In this document: piece by piece, positions 32,866 to 42,009 of the stretch
How the letters are laid out: every line of letters starts with the position of its first letter
Position numbering within the stretch: the first letter of the stretch is position 1
The notes under the pieces: model-generated
What the model saw: the letters and a program-made list of their open reading frames with translations, nothing else
The model's database searches: none
Told to the model about the DNA's origin: nothing
Source: Kocuria coralli
Lineage (GTDB): Bacteria; Actinomycetota; Actinomycetes; Actinomycetales; Micrococcaceae
NCBI RefSeq assembly: GCF_008831305.1
Contig: NZ_ML708610.1
Span: forward strand, 1-64,000
Direction of reading: 5' to 3'
Length of the DNA: 64,000 nucleotides
Made by a program: the position numbers and the translations under genes

Positions 32866-34336
32866 CAGCGCAGCTGCCCCGGAGGTGGCCGACCATACGG
32901 AACCCGGTTACGACTACAACCCGTCGATGCTGACTTCGGTCGGGGTGGTCGTCCTGCTCGCGACGATGCTCTTGGTGGGCACGGCGATCCTGGCCCTGCC
33001 GATCGAGATGGTCATGTTCTTCTCGATGGTGGTGATCATGATCCTCCTGCGCATCGTCGGATTCTCATTCCGCGATGTCCAGGATGCCGCCTTCGATTCG
33101 GTGCGGCAGGTGATCGAGCTGCTGCTGATCCTGCTCTCGGTCGGCATGCTCTTGAGCGCGTGGGCGATGTCCGGCACGATCCCGACGATCATCAACTACG
33201 GTCTCGAACTGATCTCCCCGACCTGGTTCCTGCCGACGGCGGTGCTCCTGTGCTCGGTCGTCTCCCTGTTCACGGGCACCTCCTGGGGCACCATGGGCTC
33301 GGTCGGCGTGGCGCTCATGGCCGTCGGCGGCGGTCTGGGGCTGTCCCTGCCGATAGTCGCCGGTGCCGTCATCTCCGGCGCCTACTTCGGGGACAAGCTC
33401 TCCCTGCTCTCGGACTCGACCAACCTGAACGCGGCGATCACCAAGACGCCCCTTCTGACGCACATCCGGTACATGCTCTGGACCACGGGCCCCGCGTACG
33501 TCGTGACGCTCGTCCTGTTCAGCGTGATCGGCTTCGCCATGCCCAGGAGGCAGAACATCGGCTCCGAGATCGAGGAGATCACCCAGGGCCTGGCATCGAG
33601 CTACCAGCTCGGCCTGGTGACCCTGATCCCGCTCGTGGTCACCCTCGCGATGCTGCTGCTGCGCCTGCCGCCTTTCATCGCCATCGTGGCCGGAGCCCTG
33701 AGCGGCGGAGCGGTCGCCATCCTCTGGCAGGGGATGAGTTTCGCCGACGTCATGACCGGCCTGCATTCCGGCTACGAGTCGACGATCGGTATCGAGGAAG
33801 TGGACGGCCTGGTCTCCGGTGGCGGGATGCTTTCCATGGCCGGGGTGGTGCTGCTCTTCATGTTCGCCGTGGCGATCTCCGGGCTGCTGCAGTTGGGCGG
33901 CTATGTCCAGAAGATCCTCACGGCGATCCTGCAGAAGGCCGACACCCGGCGCAAGCTGATGGTCACCACCTCGCCGGCCATGTTCCTGTCGGTCGGCCTC
34001 GGCGCCTCGTTCTCCTTCGGAGCCGTGATGGTGGGAACCCTGTTCACCCCCGCCTACCGGCGCCTGGGCCTCAGACCGCAGAACCTGTCCAGGACTCTCG
34101 AGGATTCGGGCACCGTGTACGACGCCTTCTTCCCGTGGGCCGGCGGCGGTGTCTTCGCCGCGGGGGTGCTCGGCGTAGCCACCGTGGAGTACATGCCGTT
34201 CATGTTCTTCGCCTACTCCTCGACGATCTTCGGCCTCATCCTGGCGATCACCCAGTTCAAGGTGGCGACCAAGCAGACCCAGCCCGTGACAGAGACCATC
34301 GGCATTCCCGACCCGGAGAGGTACCGGCCGAGATGA
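32855..34336 (+). CDS. NhaC-family Na+/H+ antiporter
   Basis: The 493-residue protein has about 12 spans and NhaC landmarks: TGTSWGTMGSVGVALMAVG, SGAYFGDKLSLLSDSTNLNA, and repeat-half GASFSFGAVMVGTLFTPAYR with LEDSGTVYDAFFPW. NhaC exchangers swap Na+ for H+ or, in relatives, Na+-malate for H+-lactate. Within an SDR/FMO catabolic operon it may carry an organic acid instead; this is inference. The start 32855 gives a normal N-terminus but has little Shine-Dalgarno match, and an upstream small ORF overlaps it. Confidence 0.88.
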   Translation: MGADSAAAPEVADHTEPGYDYNPSMLTSVGVVVLLATMLLVGTAILALPIEMVMFFSMVVIMILLRIVGFSFRDVQDAAFDSVRQVIELLLILLSVGMLLSAWAMSGTIPTIINYGLELISPTWFLPTAVLLCSVVSLFTGTSWGTMGSVGVALMAVGGGLGLSLPIVAGAVISGAYFGDKLSLLSDSTNLNAAITKTPLLTHIRYMLWTTGPAYVVTLVLFSVIGFAMPRRQNIGSEIEEITQGLASSYQLGLVTLIPLVVTLAMLLLRLPPFIAIVAGALSGGAVAILWQGMSFADVMTGLHSGYESTIGIEEVDGLVSGGGMLSMAGVVLLFMFAVAISGLLQLGGYVQKILTAILQKADTRRKLMVTTSPAMFLSVGLGASFSFGAVMVGTLFTPAYRRLGLRPQNLSRTLEDSGTVYDAFFPWAGGGVFAAGVLGVATVEYMPFMFFAYSSTIFGLILAITQFKVATKQTQPVTETIGIPDPERYRPR

Positions 34337-34370
34337 CCGCACCGGCCCAGCACACCACGTGAGGAGAACC

Positions 34371-35684
34371 ATGACTCGTTACTGCGTCATCGGCGGCGGC
34401 GCCGCAGGGATGTCCGCGCTGCAGCAGCTGCGGCAGTCGGGCTACGACGTCGACTGCTACGAGAAGACCGACCGGGTCGGCGGTCACTGGCATACCGACT
34501 ACGACGCGCTGCATCTGATCACGTCGCGCGACATGACCCATTTCGAGGGCTTCCCGATGCCCCGGGACTACCCGCACTTCCCCCGCCGCACCCAGGTGGT
34601 CGACTACCTGCAGTCCTACGCACGGGAGAAGGGGCTCTACGACCTCATCACGTTCAATACCGCCGTGGACTCCGTTGAGCCCGTGCCGTCGGACGGGCCC
34701 CCCGGATCGGCCGGCTGGGTCGTCACCCTCGGCACCGGCGAGTCGGTCGAATACGACGGCGTGCTGGTGGCCAACGGTCACCTGTGGGATCAGCGGATCC
34801 CGGAGATCGCCGGAGGATTCACCGGTACGCAGGTCCACTCGGGGTCGTACAAGAACACCGGCGACATCCAGGGGGAACGGGTGCTCGTGGTCGGCGTCGG
34901 CAACTCCGGATGCGACCTGGCGGTCGATGCTGCGCAGCATCGATATGAAGTGGACATCGTGATGCGCGAAGGGACCTACTTCCAGCCCAAGGCGTATTTC
35001 GGGGTCCCGCGCCAGGAGATCCCCTGGCTGGCCGAGTTCTCGCCCGAGGAGGTCGACCTGATCTCGCGTCTGCTGGCGCGGGTCTCGGTCGGGGAGTGGA
35101 AGAACTACCCGAACATGCCGGAACCGCCCCACCGCACCCTGGCCGAGGGGCGCACGGTCGTCAACGACCTGCTGCTCTACTGGGTGCATCACGGGCGGAT
35201 CGGCATCGTGCCCGGCGTCTCCCGTTTCGAGGACAGGATCGCGCATTTCACGGACGGCTCCGCGAAGGAGTACGACACCGTCCTGTGGGCGACCGGATTC
35301 CATGCGAGCCTGCCCTTCCTCCCGGAGGACCTGGTGGCACGGAGCAGGGGAGTGCCGCTGCGCTACGCCGCCGGGATGGTCCCGCAGGGTCTCGAGAAGC
35401 TCTACTACATCGGTCTGGCAGCTCCGCGCGGCCCGCAGATCCCCATCTACGGCGTGCAGGCGAAACGGGTGATCGAGATGATCAAGCTGCACGAGGCGAC
35501 GGCAGACGGCTTCACCCCAGTGCAGGCCTATCTCTCGCGGTTGCAGGAGGCCGACGACCGGATCGACATCGTCCGCGCCACCTGGGAGGAGCAGCTCGCC
35601 GATACGGATCGTCTCCTGGCCGCCTACTCGACGGCCAGGGATGCCGCTGGGGGACCGGTCGCCTCCGCCGCTGCGTCGTCCTAG
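34371..35684 (+). CDS. Flavin-containing monooxygenase (FMO/BVMO type)
   Basis: The 437-residue protein has an FAD motif CVIGGGAAGMSALQQL, the FMO fingerprint FTGTQVHSGSY (FxGxxxHxxxY) at about residues 150-160, and the NADPH motif VVGVGNSGCDLAVDAA. LWATGFHASLPF is the conserved ATG box. It belongs to class B monooxygenases that oxygenate soft nucleophiles (amine N, thioether S) or ketones. GAGGAG precedes ATG 34371. It closes the LysR-linked operon and may oxygenate an amine or a ketone made by the SDRs. A long terminator follows. Confidence 0.88.
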   Translation: MTRYCVIGGGAAGMSALQQLRQSGYDVDCYEKTDRVGGHWHTDYDALHLITSRDMTHFEGFPMPRDYPHFPRRTQVVDYLQSYAREKGLYDLITFNTAVDSVEPVPSDGPPGSAGWVVTLGTGESVEYDGVLVANGHLWDQRIPEIAGGFTGTQVHSGSYKNTGDIQGERVLVVGVGNSGCDLAVDAAQHRYEVDIVMREGTYFQPKAYFGVPRQEIPWLAEFSPEEVDLISRLLARVSVGEWKNYPNMPEPPHRTLAEGRTVVNDLLLYWVHHGRIGIVPGVSRFEDRIAHFTDGSAKEYDTVLWATGFHASLPFLPEDLVARSRGVPLRYAAGMVPQGLEKLYYIGLAAPRGPQIPIYGVQAKRVIEMIKLHEATADGFTPVQAYLSRLQEADDRIDIVRATWEEQLADTDRLLAAYSTARDAAGGPVASAAASS

Positions 35685-35705
35685 AAGGCAGGACTGGCCC
35701 ACGGC

Positions 35706-35768
35706 GCGAAGAGGGCCCGCGTCGTCGTCGCGCTCGAACCGCACGACGACGAGGCGGGCCCTCTTCGC
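35706..35768. terminator. Strong bidirectional terminator
   Basis: Arms 35706-35730 and 35744-35768 pair over 25 positions with a single mismatch (core GCGAAGAGGGCCCGC) and a 13-base loop, between convergent genes. Confidence 0.85.
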
Positions 35769-35779
35769 CCGTCGACTCG

Positions 35780-37171
35780 CTACTGACCGGTGTAGTACCC
35801 GTCGGCGACATCCAGTGCCGCATCGATGATGTCGAGACCCTTGACCAGATCCTCTTCGGCGATGACCAGCGGCGGGGCGATCTGCAGGCGGTTGAAGTGG
35901 GTGAACGGCCACAGGCCGGCATCCTTGCACGCTCCGGTCACGGCGTTCATCGGAGCCGCGGCGTCGCCCGCGGCGTTGAACGGCACGAGCGGCTCCCGGG
36001 TCTCACGGTCCACCACGAGGTCCAGCGACCAGAAGAGGCCGGTGCCGCGGAACTCTCCCACGGAGGGATGCTTCTCCGCGAACTGCGCGAGACGCGGGGC
36101 CACGACGCGCTCCCCGAGGTCGCGCACCCGCTCGAGGATGCCTTCCTCCTCGAAGATGTCGAACGTGGCGACACCCGATGCGCAGGCCAGCGGATGGCCC
36201 GAGTAGGTCAGGCCGCCGGGGAACGGGCGGTCCGCGAAGGTGTCGTGGATCTGCTCGGAGATCACCACGCCGCCGAGCGGGACGTAGCCGGAGTTGACAC
36301 CCTTCGCGAACGTGACCAGATCGGGGCGGACGTCGAATCCCTGGTAGGCGAACCACTGGCCGGTCCGCCCGAAGCCCACCATGACCTCGTCGAGGATCAT
36401 CACGATCCCGTACTTGTCGCAGAGGGCGCGCACGCCGGGCAGGTACCCGGGCGGCGGGACGAGTACGCCGTTGGTTCCGGTGACCGTCTCCAGGATGATC
36501 GCGGCGATCGTGTTCGGGCCCTCGAACTGGATGGTCTGCTCGAGGTGGGCGAGTGCCCGCTCGGTCTCCTGCTCGGGGGTCTCGGCGTAGAACGCCGACC
36601 GGTACTGGTAGGGACCGGAGAAGTGGACCACCCCGGAGTCGAGCGTCCCGTTGGTCCAGCGCCGGGGCTCACCCGTGAGGGTGATCGCCGTCGCGGTCGA
36701 GCCGTGGTAGGAGCGGTAGCGCGCGAGCACCTTCTGGCGGCCGGTGTGGTGGCGGGCCATGCGCACCGCGTACTCGTTGGCGTCGGCGCCTCCGTTGGTG
36801 AAGAACACCGACCGGGCGCCGTCGAAGGAGTGCTCGACGACGCGCTTGGCCAGCTCGCCGCGGACGTCGTTGGCGAACGAGGGCTGGATGGTCGCGAGGC
36901 GACCGGCCTGCTCCTGGATCGCCTTGACCAGCCCGGGGTGCTGGTGGCCCAGGTTCAGGTTGACCAGCTGCGAGGAGAAGTCGAGGTACTCCTTGCCGTC
37001 GTAGTCCCAGAACCGAGCGCCCTCGCCCTTGGCGACCGGCAGCGGGTTGATCTGCCCCTGGGCTGACCAGGAGTGGAAGACATGGTTGCGGTCGTTCTCA
37101 CGCACTTCGCGCTGCGCTTCGGTGTCGCCGAAGCTCTGCTCGGCGCCCTTCAGATCGATGAAGTCTGACAT
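35780..37171 (-). CDS. Class III (omega) aminotransferase
   Basis: The 463-residue protein has class III transaminase landmarks: VFFTNGGADANEYAVRMAR, YHGSTATAITLTG, ILDEVMVGFGRTGQWFA, and the PLP Lys in VTFAKGVNSGYVPLGGV. The start region HVFHSWSAQGQINPLPVAKG is that of the beta-alanine/taurine:pyruvate group. It probably converts beta-alanine or 3-aminoisobutyrate to the semialdehyde that the adjacent mmsA product oxidises. The mmsA gene lies 36 bases upstream in the same operon. Confidence 0.9.
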   Translation of the reverse strand: MSDFIDLKGAEQSFGDTEAQREVRENDRNHVFHSWSAQGQINPLPVAKGEGARFWDYDGKEYLDFSSQLVNLNLGHQHPGLVKAIQEQAGRLATIQPSFANDVRGELAKRVVEHSFDGARSVFFTNGGADANEYAVRMARHHTGRQKVLARYRSYHGSTATAITLTGEPRRWTNGTLDSGVVHFSGPYQYRSAFYAETPEQETERALAHLEQTIQFEGPNTIAAIILETVTGTNGVLVPPPGYLPGVRALCDKYGIVMILDEVMVGFGRTGQWFAYQGFDVRPDLVTFAKGVNSGYVPLGGVVISEQIHDTFADRPFPGGLTYSGHPLACASGVATFDIFEEEGILERVRDLGERVVAPRLAQFAEKHPSVGEFRGTGLFWSLDLVVDRETREPLVPFNAAGDAAAPMNAVTGACKDAGLWPFTHFNRLQIAPPLVIAEEDLVKGLDIIDAALDVADGYYTGQ

Positions 37172-37207
37172 CTTCTCAATCCTCTCTGTTGACTTGAACG
37201 TCGTCCG

Positions 37208-38692
37208 TCAGCTGTTGCCGGGGAAGCCGAGGTCGACCTTCGACTGCTCGGGGCTGGGCCAGCGGGTGGTGATGACCTTGGAGCGAGTGTAGAAGTGAAT
37301 CGACTCGGGGCCGTAGATGTGCGAGTCGCCGAAGAGCGAGTCCTTCCAACCGCCGAAGGAGAAGGAGCCCACGGGCACCGGGATGGGGACGTTGATGCCG
37401 ACCATTCCGGCTTCGACCTCGAACTCGAACTGACGGGCGAGCCCGCCGTCGCGGGTGAAGATGGCGGTGCCGTTGCCGAACTGGTGATCGTTGATCAGCT
37501 GCACGCCGTCGTCGTAGCTGTCGACGCGGACGACTGCCAGGACGGGGCCGAAGATCTCGTCACGGTAGACCTTGCTGTCCGTGCTCACATTGTCGATCAG
37601 CGAGACGCCCGTGAAGAAGCCGTCGTTGTCGAACCGCTGCTCGCGGCCGTCGATGACCACGGTGCCGCCCTCGTCGGCAGCGCCGGCCACGTACGATTCG
37701 ACGCGCGCCTTCGCCTCCGCGGTGATGAGAGGGCCCATCTCGCTGGCAGGGTCGGTCCCGTCGCCGATCTTGAGCTCCTTGACGCGCTCGGCGATCTTCG
37801 ACACCAGCTCATCGCCCACGCCGCCCACCGCGACGACGACGGAGACGGCCATGCAGCGCTCGCCCGCCGAGCCGTAGGCGGCCGAGACCGCGGCATCGGC
37901 GGCCATGTTGAGATCGGCGTCGGGCATCACGATCATGTGGTTCTTCGCCCCGCCGAGGGCCTGGACGCGCTTGCCGTTGGCGGCGGCACGCTCGTAGATG
38001 GACTTCGCGATGGGCGTGGAGCCCACGAAGCTCACGGCCTTGACGTCGTCGCTGCCCAGCAGGGTGTCGACGGCGACCTTGTCACCGTGCACCACGTTGA
38101 GTACACCGTCAGGCAGGCCGGCCTCGCGGAAGAGGTCGGCGATGAACACGGAGGCGGAGGGGTCCCGCTCGGAGGGCTTGAGCACCACGGTGTTGCCGCA
38201 GGCGATCGCGCTGGCAACCATCCACAGGGGCACCATGACCGGGAAGTTGAAGGGGGTGATCGCCGCGACCACGCCCACCGGCTGCTTGACCGAGTGAACG
38301 TCGACGCCGGTCGAGACCTGCTCGTCCCGTTCACCCTTGAGCAGGTGCAGCAGGCCCGAGGCGAACTCGACGTTCTCGAGGCCCCGGGAGATCTCGCCGG
38401 CGGCATCCGAGAGGACCTTGCCGTGCTCGCTCGTGACGATGGCCGAGAGCTCGGGGGTGCGCTGCTTCAGGAGCTGACGCAGGTTGAAGAACACGTCCGC
38501 GCGCTTGGTGAGGCTCGTCCTGCGCCATGCGGGGAGGGCGGCCTTCGCCGCGGCGATCGCTTGCTCGACGGTCTCGACCGAGGCGATCGCAAGCTGGTGC
38601 TGCTGCTCGCCGGTGGCCGGGTTGAAGACGGGCTGGGTGCGCTCTGCCGCATCGATCTTCTCGCCGCCGATGACGTGGGGGATGAGTGCCAT
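37208..38692 (-). CDS. mmsA: CoA-acylating methylmalonate-semialdehyde dehydrogenase
   Basis: The 494-residue protein is an aldehyde dehydrogenase of the MmsA/IolA group: HVIGGEKIDAAERTQPVFNPATG at the start, AITPFNFPVMVPLWM, VGSTPIAKSIYERA, and the catalytic Cys in GSAGERCMAVS. These enzymes turn methylmalonate or malonate semialdehyde into propionyl- or acetyl-CoA with NAD and CoA. GAGAGG precedes ATG 38692. It is first in an operon with the transaminase and divergent from a PucR regulator. Confidence 0.93.
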   Translation of the reverse strand: MALIPHVIGGEKIDAAERTQPVFNPATGEQQHQLAIASVETVEQAIAAAKAALPAWRRTSLTKRADVFFNLRQLLKQRTPELSAIVTSEHGKVLSDAAGEISRGLENVEFASGLLHLLKGERDEQVSTGVDVHSVKQPVGVVAAITPFNFPVMVPLWMVASAIACGNTVVLKPSERDPSASVFIADLFREAGLPDGVLNVVHGDKVAVDTLLGSDDVKAVSFVGSTPIAKSIYERAAANGKRVQALGGAKNHMIVMPDADLNMAADAAVSAAYGSAGERCMAVSVVVAVGGVGDELVSKIAERVKELKIGDGTDPASEMGPLITAEAKARVESYVAGAADEGGTVVIDGREQRFDNDGFFTGVSLIDNVSTDSKVYRDEIFGPVLAVVRVDSYDDGVQLINDHQFGNGTAIFTRDGGLARQFEFEVEAGMVGINVPIPVPVGSFSFGGWKDSLFGDSHIYGPESIHFYTRSKVITTRWPSPEQSKVDLGFPGNS

Positions 38693-38932
38693 GCTGGTTC
38701 CTCTCGCTTCGATCAATATGTCCGGGACCGCGATCCTCATTTAATCGCAGTGTTTCCGCGGCCTTACAGGGCAAAGCAGGCGCATTCCATCCGCATCTCC
38801 AGCATTTCCCGTACAGTCTGTCTGAGGCTCCCGAGCCCGGGTCATCCGCCGACCGCTCCATCCCGACGACGGCGCGTGCAGGTGGATCGGCACGTCCCGG
38901 AAGGGCGCCATCAGAGCGGACAGGAACGGCAT

Positions 38933-40762
38933 ATGCAGCAGCAGATCACCGTGCGCGATGCGCTCGCCTTCCCGGAGGTCGTGGCGGGCGCTCCCGAACT
39001 CATCGCGGGAGGGGACGGGCTGGACCGTCCCATCCGCTGGGCGCATGTGGTCGCCGGTACCGGTGCGATCGCCCTGCTCGAGGGCGGGGAGATCGTGCTC
39101 ACCACAGGTGCCGGCTGGCCACGCTCCACACGCGGCCTGGAAGCACTCGCACGGCAGATCGCCGCATCCGATACCGCGGCGGTGCTGCTCGAACTCGGCA
39201 CCTCCTTCACGGCTGCCCCCTCCGCCTTCGTCTCCGCGTGCGAGGATCACGCCATCCCGCTGGTCGTCCTGCATCGCGAAGTCCGCTTCGTGCAGATCAC
39301 CCAGCGCATCCACCAGCGCATCCTCGCCGCGCAGACGGAGGCGCTGGTCGCCCGGACCGAGGTGCACTCCATGCTCACCGAGCTGGGCCTCAACCGGAGC
39401 CCCGTGGACTACGTGATCGAACGCCTCGCGGACACCCTGCGTGCCCCGGTGGTGCTGGAGGACTCGGCTCATCGTGTGGTGGCTTGGGCGGACCGAGGCC
39501 AGTCGCCCCGCGACCCGGGGCGCGAACCCGTGCCTCCGCCCGGTCCGCCGGAGAACGAGGTCGGCCCCGCTACCGAGGAGGGGGAACGACTCCCGCGATC
39601 CTCAGCGGAGGTGGAGGCCGGGCATCCCCTCGACAGCTGGGCGCGGGCGGAAGGACGGGGTTTCGAGCTGCCAGCGGGCTGGGAACGGGTTCCGGTCGAA
39701 GCGCAGGGCCGCCGCTGGGGTCACCTCACCGCCCTGCGCGGTCCAGCGCATCCCGCCGGGCGCCGGACGGTGCTCGAGCTCGGGGCATTCGCGCTGGCCC
39801 TCGGGCAATTCGCCGATCGCGAGGACGAGCAGTGGCTGCAGCTGGGCTCCAAGCGCATGTTCGACGTCATGCTCGGCGGACGCTACAGCCGCCGGGGAGA
39901 GCTCGCGGTACAGCTCGCTGCCGCCGGGCTCCCGGTGAGGGGCAGGATGACGCTCGGGGCGACTCTGCGCGGAGTCGGCGCGTTCGGCACGGACGGACCC
40001 CTGGAACGCGCCATGCTGGAGACGGCGTTGCGCCGGGCAGTGGCTCCGGAGGGCCGCGTCATCATCACGGCGGAGACCGACGATACGATCCCAAGCGCCT
40101 CGATCGCCGAAGGGAGGCGAGGTGCGGCCGCCCGCGGCGGTGCCAGGCGTTCGCAGCGATCAGGCACGGTGCTGCTGGTCCTGCTCTCCTTCCCGCCCGG
40201 TGATCCCCGGATCCCGGGTGCCGCTGCGCTCAATGCGCCGGCCCCTTCGCTCGCGGCGCGGCTTGCCCGCGAACTCGACATGCTCCTGCCGAGCACCACC
40301 CCGGGAGGGTGGCGCGCCCACCTCGGCCTGGGTACAGCCGGCACGCAGGTGCGGGCGCTCATCACCTCGCTCGAGCGGGTCCGGACCGCGGGGATGCTCT
40401 CACCGGTCGCAGGTGTCGGCCGGGTGACGGTGCAGCAGGCCGAACGGCAGCCCCTGGCCTACCTGGTCCGGGGCCTCGCGGCCTCGCCCGAGATGCAGGA
40501 GTTCGTGGCGGAGGTGCTCGACCCGATCATCGCCCACGACACCGCGGGCGGCCCGGGACACAGCGGCGACCTCCTCTCGGTGCTGAGCGCCTATCTGGAG
40601 CATCCCACCAACCGCTCGCTCGCGGCCGCGCACGCGCAGCTCTCGCGGTCGGTGTTCTATCAGCGGCTCGCGCTCATCGAAGAGCTGCTGGGGGTCGATC
40701 TCGCCGACGGCACCGTGATCGCGACCCTCACGGTCGCGCTGCTGGCCCGTGGCGCACGGTGA
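38933..40762 (+). CDS. PucR-family transcriptional regulator
   Basis: The 609-residue protein starts with the PucR ligand domain (ITVRDALAFPEVVAGAPELI, DRPIRWAHVV, GGEIVLTTG). It has a middle GGDEF-like/GAF region and ends with the PucR C-terminal helix-turn-helix (YLEHPTNRSLAAAHAQLSRSVFYQRLALIEELLG). Relatives activate purine, gamma-aminobutyrate or beta-alanine catabolism. It is divergent from mmsA and the transaminase, its likely targets. The ATG at 38933 follows AGGAAC; the long frame upstream from 37295 is not coding. Confidence 0.9.
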   Translation: MQQQITVRDALAFPEVVAGAPELIAGGDGLDRPIRWAHVVAGTGAIALLEGGEIVLTTGAGWPRSTRGLEALARQIAASDTAAVLLELGTSFTAAPSAFVSACEDHAIPLVVLHREVRFVQITQRIHQRILAAQTEALVARTEVHSMLTELGLNRSPVDYVIERLADTLRAPVVLEDSAHRVVAWADRGQSPRDPGREPVPPPGPPENEVGPATEEGERLPRSSAEVEAGHPLDSWARAEGRGFELPAGWERVPVEAQGRRWGHLTALRGPAHPAGRRTVLELGAFALALGQFADREDEQWLQLGSKRMFDVMLGGRYSRRGELAVQLAAAGLPVRGRMTLGATLRGVGAFGTDGPLERAMLETALRRAVAPEGRVIITAETDDTIPSASIAEGRRGAAARGGARRSQRSGTVLLVLLSFPPGDPRIPGAAALNAPAPSLAARLARELDMLLPSTTPGGWRAHLGLGTAGTQVRALITSLERVRTAGMLSPVAGVGRVTVQQAERQPLAYLVRGLAASPEMQEFVAEVLDPIIAHDTAGGPGHSGDLLSVLSAYLEHPTNRSLAAAHAQLSRSVFYQRLALIEELLGVDLADGTVIATLTVALLARGAR

Positions 40763-40791
40763 CTGTCCGAGCCGCGTGTCACAGTGACGGT

Positions 40792-41988
40792 ATGAACCCC
40801 GGCCATCTCAGTCATTCCCCGGCTCACACCCCGCCGCGCATCTCGTTGCCCGCTGCGCGGCGCGTCGCCCTGGCCGCGCAGGGCTTCCTGGACCCCCGGC
40901 CGGCACCCGGCCGGGCGACGGCGCGGCAGCTGAACCGGGTCATCGACCGGGTGGGCGTGGTCCAGATCGACTCCGTCAACGTCCTGACCCGAAGTCACTA
41001 CCTCCCGTTCTTCTCCCGGCTGGGTCCGTATGACCGCTCCACGCTCGACCGGCTCAGGGACCGGGCTCCCCGGCGGCTGGTGGAGTACTGGGCCCACGAG
41101 GCCAGTCTGATACCGCCTGAGACGTGGCCGCTGATGGGGTTCCGCATGGAGCGCGCCAGGCACGAGGCGTGGGGCGGGATGCGGCGGATCCAGCAGGAGC
41201 GGCCGGAGCTCGTCGCCGTGGTCCTGGAGGAGGTCCGGCGGCGCGGCCCGATCACCGCTCGTGCCTGCGATGCGGCGCTCGCCGTCGACATCCCCAGGAG
41301 GGACGGCAACTGGGGCTGGAACTGGAGCGTGGTCAAGACCGCGTTGGAGTACCTGTTCTGGGCCGGTGAGATCACGAGCTCCGGACGGACGGCGCAGTTC
41401 GAGCGGCTCTACACCGTGCCGGAGAGGATCCTGGCCGCCCCGGAGCCCGTGGACGCCGAGACCGCCCATGAGCAATTGGTCCGGATCGCCGCCCGCGCCC
41501 ACGGCATCGGCACGGCGCGCTGCCTGCGCGACTACTTCCGGCTCGGAGCCGCGGAGACCGGCCGCGCCATCGACGCGCTGGTGGCCACCGGAGAACTCGA
41601 GATCGTGCAGGTTCCCGGCTGGTCGTCCCAGGTGTACCTGCACGCCGAGGCCAGGCGGCCGCGCAAGGCGCACGTCGAGGCCCTGGTCAGCCCCTTCGAC
41701 TCCCTGATATGGCAGCGCGAGCGGACCGAGGCGCTGTTCGGGATGCGGTTCCGCCTGGAGATCTACACCCCCGCGGCGCAGCGGGTCCACGGGTACTACG
41801 TGCTGCCGTTCGTCTACGGCGACACCCTGGTGGCGCGCGTCGACCTCAAGGCCGACCGCGTGGCGGGAGCGTTGCGCGTCCAGCGGTGCACCTGGGAGGA
41901 GGACGCCCCGCCTGAGGCCAGGGCGGCCCTGCAGCGCCAGCTGCGGGCGATGACCGACTGGCTCGGGCTCGACGACGTGCTGGCCTGA
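40792..41988 (+). CDS. YcaQ/AlkZ-like winged-helix DNA glycosylase (HTH_42)
   Basis: The 398-residue protein matches the HTH_42 family. VVQIDSVNVLTRSHYLPFFSRLG carries the catalytic QxD motif (QID); RRLVEYWAHEASLIP and GNWGWNWSVVKTALEYLFWAGEI follow. E. coli YcaQ (AlkX) and Streptomyces AlkZ unhook DNA interstrand cross-links by base excision. The ATG at 40792 gives the standard N-terminus. The gene is followed after 21 bases by an Fpg/Nei glycosylase, so the two form a repair pair. Confidence 0.85.
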   Translation: MNPGHLSHSPAHTPPRISLPAARRVALAAQGFLDPRPAPGRATARQLNRVIDRVGVVQIDSVNVLTRSHYLPFFSRLGPYDRSTLDRLRDRAPRRLVEYWAHEASLIPPETWPLMGFRMERARHEAWGGMRRIQQERPELVAVVLEEVRRRGPITARACDAALAVDIPRRDGNWGWNWSVVKTALEYLFWAGEITSSGRTAQFERLYTVPERILAAPEPVDAETAHEQLVRIAARAHGIGTARCLRDYFRLGAAETGRAIDALVATGELEIVQVPGWSSQVYLHAEARRPRKAHVEALVSPFDSLIWQRERTEALFGMRFRLEIYTPAAQRVHGYYVLPFVYGDTLVARVDLKADRVAGALRVQRCTWEEDAPPEARAALQRQLRAMTDWLGLDDVLA

Positions 41989-42009
41989 GTTCTGCGTCAT
42001 ACTGAATCC

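Noticed and set aside
37295-38932. Long plus-strand extension of the PucR frame antisense to mmsA
   Set aside because: It is the complement of a real dehydrogenase gene; the PucR domain and a ribosome-binding site place the start at 38933.
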